Assembly: GCA_050942925.1 (NCBI GenBank)
Contig: JBMNOF010000015.1
Coordinates: 1 to 30,655, forward strand
Origin: Spyradocola sp050942925
GTDB taxonomy: Bacteria; Bacillota; Clostridia; Christensenellales; UBA1750
Direction of reading: 5' to 3'
DNA length: 30,655 bases
The position numbers and the translations under genes are program-made. How positions within the stretch are numbered: the stretch's first letter is position 1; the number at the start of each line of letters is the position of its first letter. This document shows positions 1 through 8,237 of the stretch, piece after piece. The notes under the pieces are model-generated. The model saw nothing but the letters and a program-made list of their open reading frames with translations, ran no database searches and had not been told where the DNA came from.

Positions 1-661
1 CCTCGGCCGCAACCTCGCGGCCGTGCAGGACGTAGATCGCAGCGCGCAGGTCCCCGTTTCCAACGGTCTGAAAGACCACCTTGCCATTGCTGACAAAGCG
101 CACGGCGATTTCCGGACGGGAAAGGGCCAGCTCCATCGCCACGTCGGAAACGTAGCCCGCCTCCGTGGCGGGGCGCTTGAGGAACTTGCGGCGCGCCGGC
201 GTGTTAAAGAAGAGGTCGCGGACGACGAAGGTCGTCCCCTTGGGGCATCCCGCTTCCCGCACGTCGAGGAAGCGCCCGGCTTCCACCTGCAGGCGCACGC
301 CCGCTGCCGCGCCCTCGGTGCGGGTCGTCAACTCCACGCGCGCGACCGACGCGATGGAGGGCAGCGCCTCGCCGCGGAAACCCAGCGTTCCAATGCGCGT
401 GAGATCCTCTCCCGAGCGAATTTTGGAGGTGGCGTGCCGCTCAAAAGCCAGGCGGCAATCCTCCGGCGCGATGCCGGAGCCATTGTCTGTGACGCGCAGG
501 TAGGAGATGCCGCCGTCGCGGATCTCCAGCGTCACCGCCGTTGCGCCGGCATCCAATGCATTTTCAAGCAGCTCCTTGGCAACGGAGGCCGGCCGCTCCA
601 CCACTTCCCCTGCGGCAATTTGGTTGGCGGTCTGCACGTCCAGCACCTGAATCTTTGCCAC
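1..661 (-). CDS. mutL: DNA mismatch repair protein MutL, N-terminal part (cut by window edge)
   Basis: MutL is the GHKL-family ATPase that couples mismatch recognition by MutS to downstream strand processing. The visible 220 residues are its ATPase domain. They show the ATP-binding helix with IAAGEVVERPASVAKEL, then DAGA, the DNGSGI turn, RHATSKI, and GFRGEALPSIASV followed by NTPARRKFLK. The GTG start at 661 gives the family N-terminus (residues AKIQVLD follow) and has an AAAGGAGGG ribosome site about 7 nt upstream. That site overlaps the mutS stop codon, so the two genes are translated from one mRNA, with mutS first. The gene runs off the left edge, so the C-terminal dimerisation and endonuclease region cannot be judged. 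GEALPSI has Pro where most MutL proteins have Ala. The identification is secure. Confidence 0.96.
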   Translation of the reverse strand, partial: MAKIQVLDVQTANQIAAGEVVERPASVAKELLENALDAGATAVTLEIRDGGISYLRVTDNGSGIAPEDCRLAFERHATSKIRSGEDLTRIGTLGFRGEALPSIASVARVELTTRTEGAAAGVRLQVEAGRFLDVREAGCPKGTTFVVRDLFFNTPARRKFLKRPATEAGYVSDVAMELALSRPEIAVRFVSNGKVVFQTVGNGDLRAAIYVLHGREVAAE

Positions 662-677
662 TGCCTCTCCCTCCTTT

Positions 678-3263
678 CTAAATCTTTCGCGCCTTCTCGC
701 GCAAGACGTACAGCAGGTTCAGCGCCTCGCGTGGAGAGAGGGAATCCATGTCCAGATTGGCCACTTCCTGCGCGAAATCCACGGCGCCGTATTCCATGAG
801 GGAGATCTGCTTGTCCGCCTTTTCCCCGCCGAGGATGTTCTTGCCGATGGTCTCTCCGTTGACGTTGTTGACCTCGAGCTTGGCCATGATCTCCCTGGCG
901 CGGGAGATCAGCGGCTGCGGCAGACCCGCCATGGCCGCCACTTGCACGCCAAACGAGGAATCCGCGCCGCCGCGCTGGATCTTGCGCAGGAAGAGAATTT
1001 CGTCGCCGTGCTCCCGCACCGTGACCTGATAGTTCACCACGCCGGCCAGGCGGCCCTCCAGCTCCGAAAGCTCATGGTAATGCGTGGCAAACAACGTCTT
1101 GCAGCCAAGGCGCTTTTCCTTGAGGATGTACTCCGCCGTCGCCCAGGCAATGGAGAGGCCGTCGAACGTCGAGGTGCCTCGCCCGATTTCGTCCAGAATC
1201 AACAGGCTCTTTTGCGTGGCAAAGCGAAGGATCGAGGCCATCTCGCTCATCTCCACCATGAAGGTGGATTGCCCGGCCGCCAAGTCGTCCGAGGCGCCCA
1301 CGCGCGTAAAAATCCGGTCGCACAGCGGGATCTTCGCCTCGGCGGCCGGCACAAAGCTGCCCATGTGCGCCATGAGGACGATGAGGGCCACTTGGCGCAT
1401 ATAGGTCGATTTTCCCGCCATGTTCGGCCCCGTGATGATCATCATGCGGCCGTCCTCGTCCAGCTCCGTGTCGTTGGGGACGAAGAGATCCTTGCTGGTT
1501 GCCTCCACGACGGGATGGCGGCCCTCTCGAATCGAAAGCGCAAATCCCTCGTGCATCTCGGGCCGGCAATAGCCGCGCTCATTTGCCACCGTGGCCAAGG
1601 ATTGCAGCGCGTCAAGTTCCTTGATGGCCGCGGCCGTCTCCTGAAAGCGGACAATCTGCTCGCTCAAGCGGTCGCGGACCTCGCAAAAGAGCTGGTACTC
1701 CAGGTTGACGCCCTTTTCCTGCGCGCCCAAGACCGTCTCCTCAATGCGCTTGAGCTCCTTGGTCGTGAACCGCTCACAGTTGGCCAGCGTCTGCTTGCGC
1801 TCATAGCGCAGGGGCACCAGGCCGGTCTGGGATCTGGGCACTTCGATGTAATAGCCAAAGACCTTGTTGAAACCGACCTTGAGGCTTTTGATTCCCGTCG
1901 TCTCGCGCTCGGTGCTCTCAATCTGGGAAAGCCAGGTCCGCCCGTTTTCCGCGGCGGATCGCAGCGTGTCCAGCTCCTGATTATAGCCCTTCCGGATGAT
2001 GCCGCCCTCGCGGATCGGGAGTGGCGGGTCCTCAGCTATGGCCCGCTGGAGCAATCCGCAGACGTCCTGCATGGGGTCCATGCGCTCCCGAATCTCGGCG
2101 ATCGCCTGGCAGGTATAGGTTTTCAGCAGATTCCGGATCTTGGGAAGCATTTGCAGGGACTGGCAAAGGGATTGCGCGTCGCGCGCGTTGAAGCTGCCAT
2201 AAGAGAGTTTGGTGACGAGGCGCTCGATGTCGTAGATCGGCGCCAAGTCGTGGATGAGATCCTGTGTGGTGAGGAATGCGCGCATCATCTCCTCCACCGC
2301 ATCCAGGCGCCGCTCGATCTGCTCCTTCTGCGTCAACGGTTCCTCGATCCAGGCGCGAAGGAGTCGTCCCCCCATCGAGGTCTGCGTGCGGTCCAGGAGC
2401 CAAAGCAGCGTGCCGCGCTTGCCCCGGCCGCGCATGGTCTCCGTCAACTCCAGGTTGCTGCGGGCCGTGGCATCGAGGAGCAAGTGCTCTCCGCGGTTGT
2501 ACAGATGCACGTCGTTGAGGTGCGCAAGGGCGTTTTTCTGCGTCTCCTCCAAGTATTGCAGCAGCGCGCCCGCTGCGCAGACCGCGTTTTCCATGCGGGA
2601 GAGTCCAAGCTGCGTCAAGCTTTTGCGCATGTGCTTTTTCAGGAGCACGGCGGCCCCTTTCTTGTCAAAATCCGTCTCGGGGCGCAGCGTTGCGCACAGG
2701 GAAGAAGCCGCTTGATCCAAGCTCGCCCGATCCTCCGCGCGCACGAGAACCTCTGTGGGGGCAATGCGCGTCAGCTCCTCCGACAGCTGGGCAACGGGAA
2801 GCTCCAAGACGTACATTTCGCCCGTGGATACGTCCGCGTAGGCGAGGCCCGCCTTTTTCTTTCCCGCATCCAGGCAGAGTGCAAGGAGGTAATTGTTCTT
2901 CTTTTCCTCCAGCATGTTTGTCTCTGTCACCGTGCCCGGGGTGATGACGCGCGTCACCGCACGCTCGACCAAGCCCTTTGCCAGGGCTGGGTCCTCCATC
3001 TGTTCACAGATGGCCACTCGAAACCCCTTTTCCACGAGCTTTGCGATGTAGGTATCCACCGCGTGGTAGGGCACGCCGCACATGGGTGCGCGCTCTTCCA
3101 ACCCGCAGTCCCGGCCTGTGAGCGTGAGCTCCAGGGCCTTGGAGACCGTCACCGCGTCGTCGAAGAACATCTCGTAAAAGTCGCCCAGGCGGTACATGAG
3201 GATGCAGTCCTTATACTGCTCCTTTGTCGCCAGGTAATGCTGCATCATTGGAGAAAGGGCCAT
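678..3263 (-). CDS. mutS: DNA mismatch repair protein MutS
   Basis: MutS binds base mismatches and small loops and, with ATP, recruits MutL. The 861-residue product has the usual family length. The N-terminal mismatch-binding domain carries GDFYEMFFDDA, which includes the Phe-x-Glu wedge that stacks on the mismatched base. The ATPase domain has Walker A GPNMAGKST near residue 611, Walker B with DEIGRGTSTFDG near 690, and the ATHYHEL switch. The ATG at 3263 is preferred because GGGAGGA lies about 7 nt upstream; the frame stays open to 3287 but has no better site there. The gene sits between the YlbF-like gene and mutL, as in the miaB–ymcA–mutS–mutL order of Firmicutes. No key residue is missing. 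Confidence 0.97.
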   Translation of the reverse strand: MALSPMMQHYLATKEQYKDCILMYRLGDFYEMFFDDAVTVSKALELTLTGRDCGLEERAPMCGVPYHAVDTYIAKLVEKGFRVAICEQMEDPALAKGLVERAVTRVITPGTVTETNMLEEKKNNYLLALCLDAGKKKAGLAYADVSTGEMYVLELPVAQLSEELTRIAPTEVLVRAEDRASLDQAASSLCATLRPETDFDKKGAAVLLKKHMRKSLTQLGLSRMENAVCAAGALLQYLEETQKNALAHLNDVHLYNRGEHLLLDATARSNLELTETMRGRGKRGTLLWLLDRTQTSMGGRLLRAWIEEPLTQKEQIERRLDAVEEMMRAFLTTQDLIHDLAPIYDIERLVTKLSYGSFNARDAQSLCQSLQMLPKIRNLLKTYTCQAIAEIRERMDPMQDVCGLLQRAIAEDPPLPIREGGIIRKGYNQELDTLRSAAENGRTWLSQIESTERETTGIKSLKVGFNKVFGYYIEVPRSQTGLVPLRYERKQTLANCERFTTKELKRIEETVLGAQEKGVNLEYQLFCEVRDRLSEQIVRFQETAAAIKELDALQSLATVANERGYCRPEMHEGFALSIREGRHPVVEATSKDLFVPNDTELDEDGRMMIITGPNMAGKSTYMRQVALIVLMAHMGSFVPAAEAKIPLCDRIFTRVGASDDLAAGQSTFMVEMSEMASILRFATQKSLLILDEIGRGTSTFDGLSIAWATAEYILKEKRLGCKTLFATHYHELSELEGRLAGVVNYQVTVREHGDEILFLRKIQRGGADSSFGVQVAAMAGLPQPLISRAREIMAKLEVNNVNGETIGKNILGGEKADKQISLMEYGAVDFAQEVANLDMDSLSPREALNLLYVLREKARKI

Positions 3264-3287
3264 GGATTTCCTCCCGCACAAAGTCAA

Positions 3288-3325
3288 ATGCGCACCGCGC
3301 CCCAGGCTGGGTGCACGGTGCGCGT
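3288..3325 (-). other. Stem-loop between ylbF-like gene and mutS
   Basis: A 10-bp imperfect inverted repeat (arms 3288–3297 and 3316–3325, core GCGCACCG/CGGTGCGC) lies in the 84-bp gap just upstream of the mutS ribosome site. Its loop can form a second short CCCA/TGGG stem. No clear T-run follows, so it is not a convincing terminator. It could be an mRNA processing or stability element that sets mutS level apart from the genes upstream. Confidence 0.4.
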
Positions 3326-3347
3326 GGGTGCTTGTTGGGGTCTGCCG

Positions 3348-3773
3348 TTACTCCTCCGGAGTTGCGCCGCAGGAACCGCCACAGGAGCCGCCACAGCTCT
3401 CGCAGGAGCCGCCGCAGCCGCCCTCGTCCACCTGGCCGGTGATGATGAAGCGAAGCACCTGGTTAACCTGGTTCAGCAGCTTCGAGAACTCCGTCTGCGC
3501 CTCGTTCATCGCATGGATGGAAGGCATTTCCACCAGCTCCGCCTGCATGTTGCGCAGCGCATTGGACTGCTCCGCGATGCGGGCCTGATCCGGGTCCGGC
3601 GTCTGCATGAGCGTCTGAACCTCCTGCTGGAGGGCATTGAACTCCGCGACCTTGGCCTGCGCCAACTCATCGTCCTGGAAAGCGGCCTCCGCCTCCTGGA
3701 CCTTGCGGTACTCATCCGTGTTAATCAGGAGCTCGCCCAGCTCCCGGGACTTCTGAAACAGTTCCAAATTCAT
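3348..3773 (-). CDS. YlbF/YmcA (RicF/RicA)-family protein with cysteine-rich tail
   Basis: The first 113 residues of this 141-residue protein are the helical YlbF/YmcA domain (LFQKSRELGELL, then EYRKVQEAEAAF and RNMQAEL). In Bacillus subtilis the proteins of this family, RicA and RicF, join RicT in an Fe-S-containing complex that helps RNase Y mature mRNAs and is needed for competence, biofilm and sporulation. The place between miaB and mutS is that of ymcA. The C-terminus is a Gly/Cys tail with Cys120, 124, 127, 131 and 135, suited to metal or Fe-S binding; that role is inferred. The ATG at 3773 follows AGGTGG. Whether it is the RicA or RicF orthologue cannot be told from this window. Confidence 0.85.
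   Translation of the reverse strand: MNLELFQKSRELGELLINTDEYRKVQEAEAAFQDDELAQAKVAEFNALQQEVQTLMQTPDPDQARIAEQSNALRNMQAELVEMPSIHAMNEAQTEFSKLLNQVNQVLRFIITGQVDEGGCGGSCESCGGSCGGSCGATPEE
3370..3414. repeat. Imperfect 12-bp repeats coding the Cys/Gly tail
   Basis: Two adjacent 12-bp units (CAGGAACCGCCA at 3370 and CAGGAGCCGCCA at 3382) and a third after a 9-bp spacer (CAGGAGCCGCCG at 3403) lie in the 3' end of the YlbF-like gene. They encode repeated Gly-Gly-Ser-Cys. The tail probably grew by slippage or duplication of this unit and may vary in length between strains. Confidence 0.75.
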
Positions 3774-3805
3774 GGTATATCCACCTCGTATCCTTCCTTA
3801 TGTTC

Positions 3806-5197
3806 TTAAGAGTTTGCTTTCACCATCTCGCCGCGGAGCGTGTTGACGCCCGTGCCGAGGATTTTCACCGGAACGATCCGCCCCGTCTGTGCCACATCGC
3901 CCGGAAAATTCACCGTCATCCCGCGACCCGTTCGGCCCGCGAGGAATCCCTCCCGCCGGCGCGCAGGTCCCTCCACCAAAACCTCCTGTACGGAGCCGAC
4001 CTGCTGCGCAAGGCGCGCGGCGGTTGCGCGCTCCTGCACGCGGATGAGGCGATCCAGGCGCGCATGCTGCACTTCTTCCGGGATCTGGTCCTCTCGCGCG
4101 GCGGCACGCGTGCCGGCTCTGGGGGAATAGATGAAGGTAAAGGCCGAATCGTACTGCACTTCCTCGACGAGGGAGAGCGTGTCGGCAAATTCCTCCTCCG
4201 TCTCGCCGGGGAAACCCGCGATGACGTCGGTCGTAAGGCCCACTTCCGGAATCGCCGCGCGCAGGGCGCGCACGCGCTCCAGGTAGTGGGCCCGCGTGTA
4301 AACGCGGTTCATCTCGCGAAGGACTTTGTCGTTGCCGGACTGCACGGGCAGATGGAACTGCGGGCAGACCGAGTGCGAACGCGCCATTTCCGCAATGAGC
4401 GCATCGGACAAGTCCTTGGGATGGGACGTCATGAACCGAATGCGCGGCACCACGCCGTCCAGCGCGTGCAGGAGCTCCGGGAAGGTGGCTCCGCCCGCGT
4501 AGGAGTTGACGTTCTGCCCCAGCAGGAGAATCTCCTGGATGCCCTCGGCCGCCATGCTTTCCGCCTCCCGGACGATGTCCTCCACGCGGCGGGAGCGCTC
4601 GCGCCCCCGAACATAGGGCACAACGCAGTAAGTGCAGAAATTGTTGCACCCGTACATAATCGTCAGCGCGCCCTGGATGCGGCTGGAGCGGTGCACGGGA
4701 AGCCCCTCCGGAATGCGCCCGCGCTCGTCCCCGTCCGTCTCCCGGACTTTCTCGCCGCAGAGCGCCCGGAGCAGGAGCTCCGGCAGGCGGTAGAGGTTGT
4801 GCGTTCCAAAGATCAGATCCACAAACGGGCAGAGATCCAGCAAGCGCTTTTCGCCGCCCGCCTGCTGCATCATGCAGCCGCAGACGCCAACGAGCAGGTC
4901 CGGCTTCTCCCGCTTGCGCTGCGAAAGCGCACTGACGTTGCCCAGAAGCCTGCGCTCCGCGTTGTCGCGGATGCAACAGGTGTTAAAGAGGATGAGGTCG
5001 GCCTGTTCGTCGTCCTCCGTGGGGAGGAAGCCCATGTCCTCCAGCATGCCGGCGAGATTCTCCGAGTCGTGCGCGTTCATCTGGCAGCCGTACGTGACGA
5101 GCTTGTATCGTCTGCCGGGAAAGCCTTCCCGCACGCGCGCCGCACACTGCCGCTGCTTTTCCATCTCCTCCGGGGAGACGACGAGGGATTGTGCCAT
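3806..5197 (-). CDS. miaB: tRNA-2-methylthio-N6-dimethylallyladenosine synthase MiaB
   Basis: MiaB is a radical-SAM methylthiotransferase that adds a methylthio group to i6A37 of tRNAs reading U-starting codons. The 463-residue product has all three parts. The UPF0004 domain holds the three cysteines of the auxiliary cluster (Cys38 in YGCQMN, Cys74 in NTCC, Cys108 in CGC). The radical-SAM motif is CNNFCTYC (Cys184, 188, 191). A C-terminal TRAM-like domain follows (VLVEGPARR through VKILG). The ATG at 5197 is chosen because AAGGAGAGG stands 6 nt before it; the open frame upstream to 5251 runs across the promoter. It is the first gene of the run miaB–ylbF-like–mutS–mutL. Confidence 0.96.
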   Translation of the reverse strand: MAQSLVVSPEEMEKQRQCAARVREGFPGRRYKLVTYGCQMNAHDSENLAGMLEDMGFLPTEDDEQADLILFNTCCIRDNAERRLLGNVSALSQRKREKPDLLVGVCGCMMQQAGGEKRLLDLCPFVDLIFGTHNLYRLPELLLRALCGEKVRETDGDERGRIPEGLPVHRSSRIQGALTIMYGCNNFCTYCVVPYVRGRERSRRVEDIVREAESMAAEGIQEILLLGQNVNSYAGGATFPELLHALDGVVPRIRFMTSHPKDLSDALIAEMARSHSVCPQFHLPVQSGNDKVLREMNRVYTRAHYLERVRALRAAIPEVGLTTDVIAGFPGETEEEFADTLSLVEEVQYDSAFTFIYSPRAGTRAAAREDQIPEEVQHARLDRLIRVQERATAARLAQQVGSVQEVLVEGPARRREGFLAGRTGRGMTVNFPGDVAQTGRIVPVKILGTGVNTLRGEMVKANS

Positions 5198-5241
5198 GAA
5201 ACCTCTCCTTATTCGAAAATTCGCGTTGATCCCATTCCGTA

Positions 5242-5270
5242 AGTATAGCAAAGACGGGCGTTTTCCGCAA
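5242..5270 (-). promoter_or_regulatory. Sigma-A-type promoter of the miaB–mutS–mutL run
   Basis: On the minus strand, -35 TTGCGG (5265–5270) and -10 TATACT (5242–5247) are separated by exactly 17 bp. The site lies in the 84-bp gap between hisS and miaB and would start mRNA near 5235, giving a leader of about 40 nt. This separates miaB transcription from hisS. Confidence 0.75.
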
Positions 5271-5281
5271 GCGTGCGGCGG

Positions 5282-6529
5282 TCAGAAGCGCTTGACCTCC
5301 GTCCCCTCGCCAAAGACCAGGTAGCCCGCATAGCCGCCGTCCTGCAGGCGCTGCAGGGCCTTGCCCAGCTTCTTGGGCCGCTCCAGGACCGAGACGGCAT
5401 ACGAGGCGCGCAGGCTCTCTGCAAGGGCCGCGGCCTGCGTCGCGTCCTTTTCCTCACAGAACAGGGCAATGCGCTCCTTGCGCTTGGGCGCGGCAAAGCC
5501 CGCATCCGACAGGATGCCGAAGATCCGCTCAAAGCCGATGGAAAAGCCCACCGCAGGGACGGTTTCGCCCGTAAACTTTCCGATGAGGTTGTCATATCTT
5601 CCGCCGCCGGCGATGGCCCCGTGGAATTCGTTGCTCTCCACCTCAAAGACCGTGCCGGTGTAGTAGCCCTGGCCGCGCACGAGGGAAAGATCAAACCGCA
5701 CGCCATAGCGGCCGTCCGCAAGCGCCTGCGCCGCCGTCAGGATGGAAGAAACGCTCTGCACGGCCGGATTCTCCGGCAGGAGGGCGGCAACCTTTTCCAG
5801 AGACATCTCTCCGGCGGACAAAGCCGCGCACAGGTTCTCCACGGCCTCGGCCGAATATCCCTTTTCCAGCAGCTCCGCGCGCACACCGTCCACGCCCACC
5901 TTGTCCAGCTTGTCAAAGACGATGCACACACCATCCAAATCTTCTGGCGCAAAGCCCATCTTTTCCAGCATAGCGCGGAGGATGCGGCGGTCGTTGACCT
6001 TGACGGTGAAGTCCTTCATGCCGATGGCCAAGAGCGCCTTTGCCGTCGTCCCGATCAACTCGATCTCGCACAGGATGGAGGAAGAGCCGATGATGTCGAT
6101 ATCGCACTGCACAAATTCGCGCAGGCGGCCCTTTTGCGGGCGCTCCGCGCGGTAGACCTTATCCATCTGGATGCACTTGGCAGGAAGGGACAAATGGCTG
6201 CGGTTGTTGGCATAGTACCGGCTCAGGGGAAGCGTCAGGTCGTATCGCAGCCCCATGTCCGCAAGGTCCTTCTCGTTGCCGGAGCGCAGCGCGCTCTCGA
6301 GCTTCTCCCCGCGCTTGAGGATTTTGAAGATCAGATTGAGATTTTCGCCGCCATCGCTCTTGTCCAGGTTTTCGATGTCCTCGATCGCCGGGGTGGAGAT
6401 GCGCGAAAAGCCCGCGTCCTCGTAGGTCGTCAGGATCACGCTCTGCAGGTAATCCCGCAGGGCAACCTGCTCCGGCAGGTAGTCGTTGGTACCCTTTACG
6501 GTGGAAATCTTCATGCTTTCTGTCGCCAT
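5282..6529 (-). CDS. hisS: Histidine--tRNA ligase
   Basis: The class II synthetase charges tRNA-His. The 415-residue product opens with KGTNDYLP, has the catalytic-domain motifs RYDLTLPLSRYYANN and RAERPQKGRLREFVQCDIDIIG (class II motif 2), then LVRGQGYYTGTVFEV and the glycine-rich GGGRYDNLIGKF and GFSIGFERIF (motif 3). The last 65 residues are a short anticodon-binding domain. The histidine motif usually reads RGLDYYTG; here it is RGQGYYTG, a variant I associate with a clostridial branch of the family. The ATG at 6529 has AAGGA 8 nt upstream; the in-frame ATG at 6514 is the other candidate. HisZ, the ATP-phosphoribosyltransferase partner, is less likely because the anticodon-binding tail is present and no his genes are nearby. 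No T-box leader fits in the upstream gap. Confidence 0.88.
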   Translation of the reverse strand: MATESMKISTVKGTNDYLPEQVALRDYLQSVILTTYEDAGFSRISTPAIEDIENLDKSDGGENLNLIFKILKRGEKLESALRSGNEKDLADMGLRYDLTLPLSRYYANNRSHLSLPAKCIQMDKVYRAERPQKGRLREFVQCDIDIIGSSSILCEIELIGTTAKALLAIGMKDFTVKVNDRRILRAMLEKMGFAPEDLDGVCIVFDKLDKVGVDGVRAELLEKGYSAEAVENLCAALSAGEMSLEKVAALLPENPAVQSVSSILTAAQALADGRYGVRFDLSLVRGQGYYTGTVFEVESNEFHGAIAGGGRYDNLIGKFTGETVPAVGFSIGFERIFGILSDAGFAAPKRKERIALFCEEKDATQAAALAESLRASYAVSVLERPKKLGKALQRLQDGGYAGYLVFGEGTEVKRF

Positions 6530-6567
6530 CCTTTGCATCCTTGCGAAAATCCGCATTTTTCCTGCCC

Positions 6568-6596
6568 ATGTTAGCACATTTCCCCTCGCAATGCAA
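6568..6596 (-). promoter_or_regulatory. Sigma-A-type promoter of hisS
   Basis: On the minus strand, -35 TTGCAT (6591–6596) and -10 TAACAT (6568–6573) lie 17 bp apart. Transcription would start near 6561, about 32 nt before the chosen hisS ATG, which leaves no room for a T-box. Confidence 0.65.
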
Positions 6597-6642
6597 GCGC
6601 GTGCGCGTTATGCCTGCCGAAAACTTTGCGCCTTTGCGGAAC

Positions 6643-6671
6643 TTGCGGCTTGCGCAGGCGCGTGGTATAAT
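6643..6671 (+). promoter_or_regulatory. Sigma-A-type promoter of the FMN oxidoreductase gene
   Basis: -35 TTGCGG (6643–6648) and a perfect -10 TATAAT (6666–6671) are 17 bp apart. It is divergent to the hisS promoter and gives a leader of about 35 nt ending in an AAGGAAGG ribosome site. Confidence 0.8.
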
Positions 6672-6712
6672 GACCCAGAAAAGACCGAGTTTGCAGAAAG
6701 GAAGGAAAAAAA

Positions 6713-7630
6713 ATGGAAATACGCGAAAAGGCCATGGACGCAAACGCGATTACGCGCGCGTACTTTGACGAAATTCTCATTGAGATGCGGCACATGGATG
6801 CCGTCACTCCGGATACGACCCTCACCCTGTACGGAGAGACCTTCCGTACCCCCATCATGATGGCGGCGCTCTCCCACATCAAGGGACTGGGCGGCCAGGG
6901 CGACGGCATGGTGGAAATGGCCGAGGGCGCGCGCCTTGCCGGCGCGGTCAACTGGGCCGGCATGGGCGAAGAGAGCCAGTTTGCGGCCATCTGCGCCAAG
7001 AACCGCCGCTCCATCAAGATCATCAAGCCCTATGCGGACGAGGATATGGTCCTGCGCCGCATCGACCAGGCAGAGGAGCTGGGCGCGCTCGCGGTCGGCA
7101 TGGATCTGGACCACTCCTTCGGCGGGAACGGCAAGCCAGACGTGGTTCTGGGCCTGCCCATGCGCCCGCGCACCCAGAAGGACATTGAGGGCTATGTCAA
7201 GCGCACCAAGCTGCCCTTCATCATCAAGGGCGTGCTCAGCGCGGTAGACGCGCGCAAGTGCCTGGACGCCGGCGTGCAGGGCATTGTGGTCTCGCATCAC
7301 CACGGCATTCTTCCCACGGCCGTTCCCCCGCTGATGGTGCTGCCGGAGATCGCCCGCGTCATCGGCGGCCGCATTCCGATCTTTGTGGACTGCGGCGTGA
7401 TGAACGGAACGGACGCCTTCAAGTGCTTGGCGCTTGGCGCCACGGCCGTTTCCGTGGGCCGTCCCGTCATGGGCCCCATTCAGGAAAAGGGACCGCAGGG
7501 CGCTTGCGAGGTCATCGAGGCGGTCACCGCGGAGCTGGCCGGCGCCATGGCGCGCACCGCTTCGCCCGACATTCGCCACATCGATCCCTCCCTGCTCTGG
7601 CGCCGCAACGGGGAGCACCTGCACCTGTAA
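6713..7630 (+). CDS. FMN-dependent alpha-hydroxyacid oxidase/dehydrogenase homologue
   Basis: The 305-residue product resembles the FMN-dependent alpha-hydroxyacid dehydrogenase family (lactate oxidase, glycolate oxidase), which oxidises 2-hydroxy acids on a TIM barrel. Seen features are TPIMMAALSHIKGLGGQGDG near the N-terminus, FIIKGVLSAVDARKCLDAG with the flavin-contacting Lys, the active-site strand IVVSHHHG, and the phosphate-binding end IPIFVDCGVMNGTDAFKCLALGATAVSVGRP. The family's usual SNHGGR, with catalytic His and substrate-binding Arg, reads SHHHGI here: a His is kept but the Arg is gone. Substrate is therefore uncertain. It stands alone on the plus strand with its own promoter and terminator. 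The ATG follows AAGGAAGG by 7 nt. Confidence 0.8.
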   Translation: MEIREKAMDANAITRAYFDEILIEMRHMDAVTPDTTLTLYGETFRTPIMMAALSHIKGLGGQGDGMVEMAEGARLAGAVNWAGMGEESQFAAICAKNRRSIKIIKPYADEDMVLRRIDQAEELGALAVGMDLDHSFGGNGKPDVVLGLPMRPRTQKDIEGYVKRTKLPFIIKGVLSAVDARKCLDAGVQGIVVSHHHGILPTAVPPLMVLPEIARVIGGRIPIFVDCGVMNGTDAFKCLALGATAVSVGRPVMGPIQEKGPQGACEVIEAVTAELAGAMARTASPDIRHIDPSLLWRRNGEHLHL

Positions 7631-7642
7631 GCCTTACTTTTC

Positions 7643-7680
7643 AAAAAACCGGAAGGAACTCGTTTCCTTCCGGTTTTTTT
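7643..7680. terminator. Bidirectional intrinsic terminator
   Basis: The perfect inverted repeat CCGGAAGGAA/TTCCTTCCGG (7649–7658 and 7664–7673) is flanked by six A's on the left and seven T's on the right. It ends the plus-strand oxidoreductase gene and the minus-strand lipoprotein gene that face each other here. Confidence 0.95.
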
Positions 7681-7711
7681 GCGCATGTGCCTGCCGATCC
7701 ACAGCGCCTCT

Positions 7712-8170
7712 TCATTCCACGGTTAGAGAAACCGTGCCGGTGTAATCGGTCAGCTCGACGTAGAGATAATTGCTTCCGGCAGGAAGGTCCAGCGTTCTCT
7801 CGCAGGACTCTCCCGCTTCGCACAGCACCTGCGTCTCGCCCTCCGGGGATTGCAGGCAGAGGCGCGCCGACCCTTGCCCCTCTTCCATCTCGCAGCGCAA
7901 CGAGAGCCCGGTATGCGCATCCAGGCTCGTCCCGCCAAACAGGAATTCCGTTCCCGTCTCCGAGGCGTATTCTGCGCGGTATTCGCCTGTATAGTGATCT
8001 GAACCAAATGTGCGCTCCCCGCAGAGCCGAGCCTCCTCACGGAGCGGAAGATCTCCCACCCAGGCAAGGCCCTCCTCGTATCCGGAGATCAGGCCGTCCT
8101 TGGAGCAGCCCGTGAGCACATGCAGGGCGACGGCCAGCACGAGCAAAAGTAGAATGAGATCTCGTTTCAT
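7712..8170 (-). CDS. Small lipoprotein of unknown function
   Basis: The 152-residue product starts MKRD, has a hydrophobic stretch (residues 4–18) and the lipobox LTGC, so it should be exported and lipid-anchored at Cys22. The rest is a short extracellular domain rich in Glu, Ser and Thr with beta-strand-like repeats (ARLCLQSPEGET, then YLYVELTDYTGTVSLTVE). No family is recognised; the layout suggests a small beta-sandwich. The start is well supported by AAAGGAGGG 6 nt before the ATG. It is transcribed toward the bidirectional terminator, and no promoter was clear in the 144 bp upstream. Confidence 0.8.
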   Translation of the reverse strand: MKRDLILLLLVLAVALHVLTGCSKDGLISGYEEGLAWVGDLPLREEARLCGERTFGSDHYTGEYRAEYASETGTEFLFGGTSLDAHTGLSLRCEMEEGQGSARLCLQSPEGETQVLCEAGESCERTLDLPAGSNYLYVELTDYTGTVSLTVE

Positions 8171-8237
8171 GGTGTCCCTCCTTTGCCCTTAGTTTGGCAG
8201 AAAGGGCGCGGGGGTTCCATGGATTCTCCTTACCCTT

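Noticed and set aside
3370..3414. Short repeats considered as a CRISPR array
   Set aside because: Units are 12 bp, in frame and code for a Gly-Ser-Cys tail; there are no spacers of even length.
942..3809. Plus-strand open frame of 955 codons across mutS and the YlbF-like gene
   Set aside because: It is the antisense shadow of mutS and neighbours in GC-rich DNA; it has no ribosome site, no family motifs and an Arg/His/Leu-rich composition.
6530..6600. T-box riboswitch for hisS
   Set aside because: The leader predicted from the promoter is about 32 nt, far too short for a T-box.
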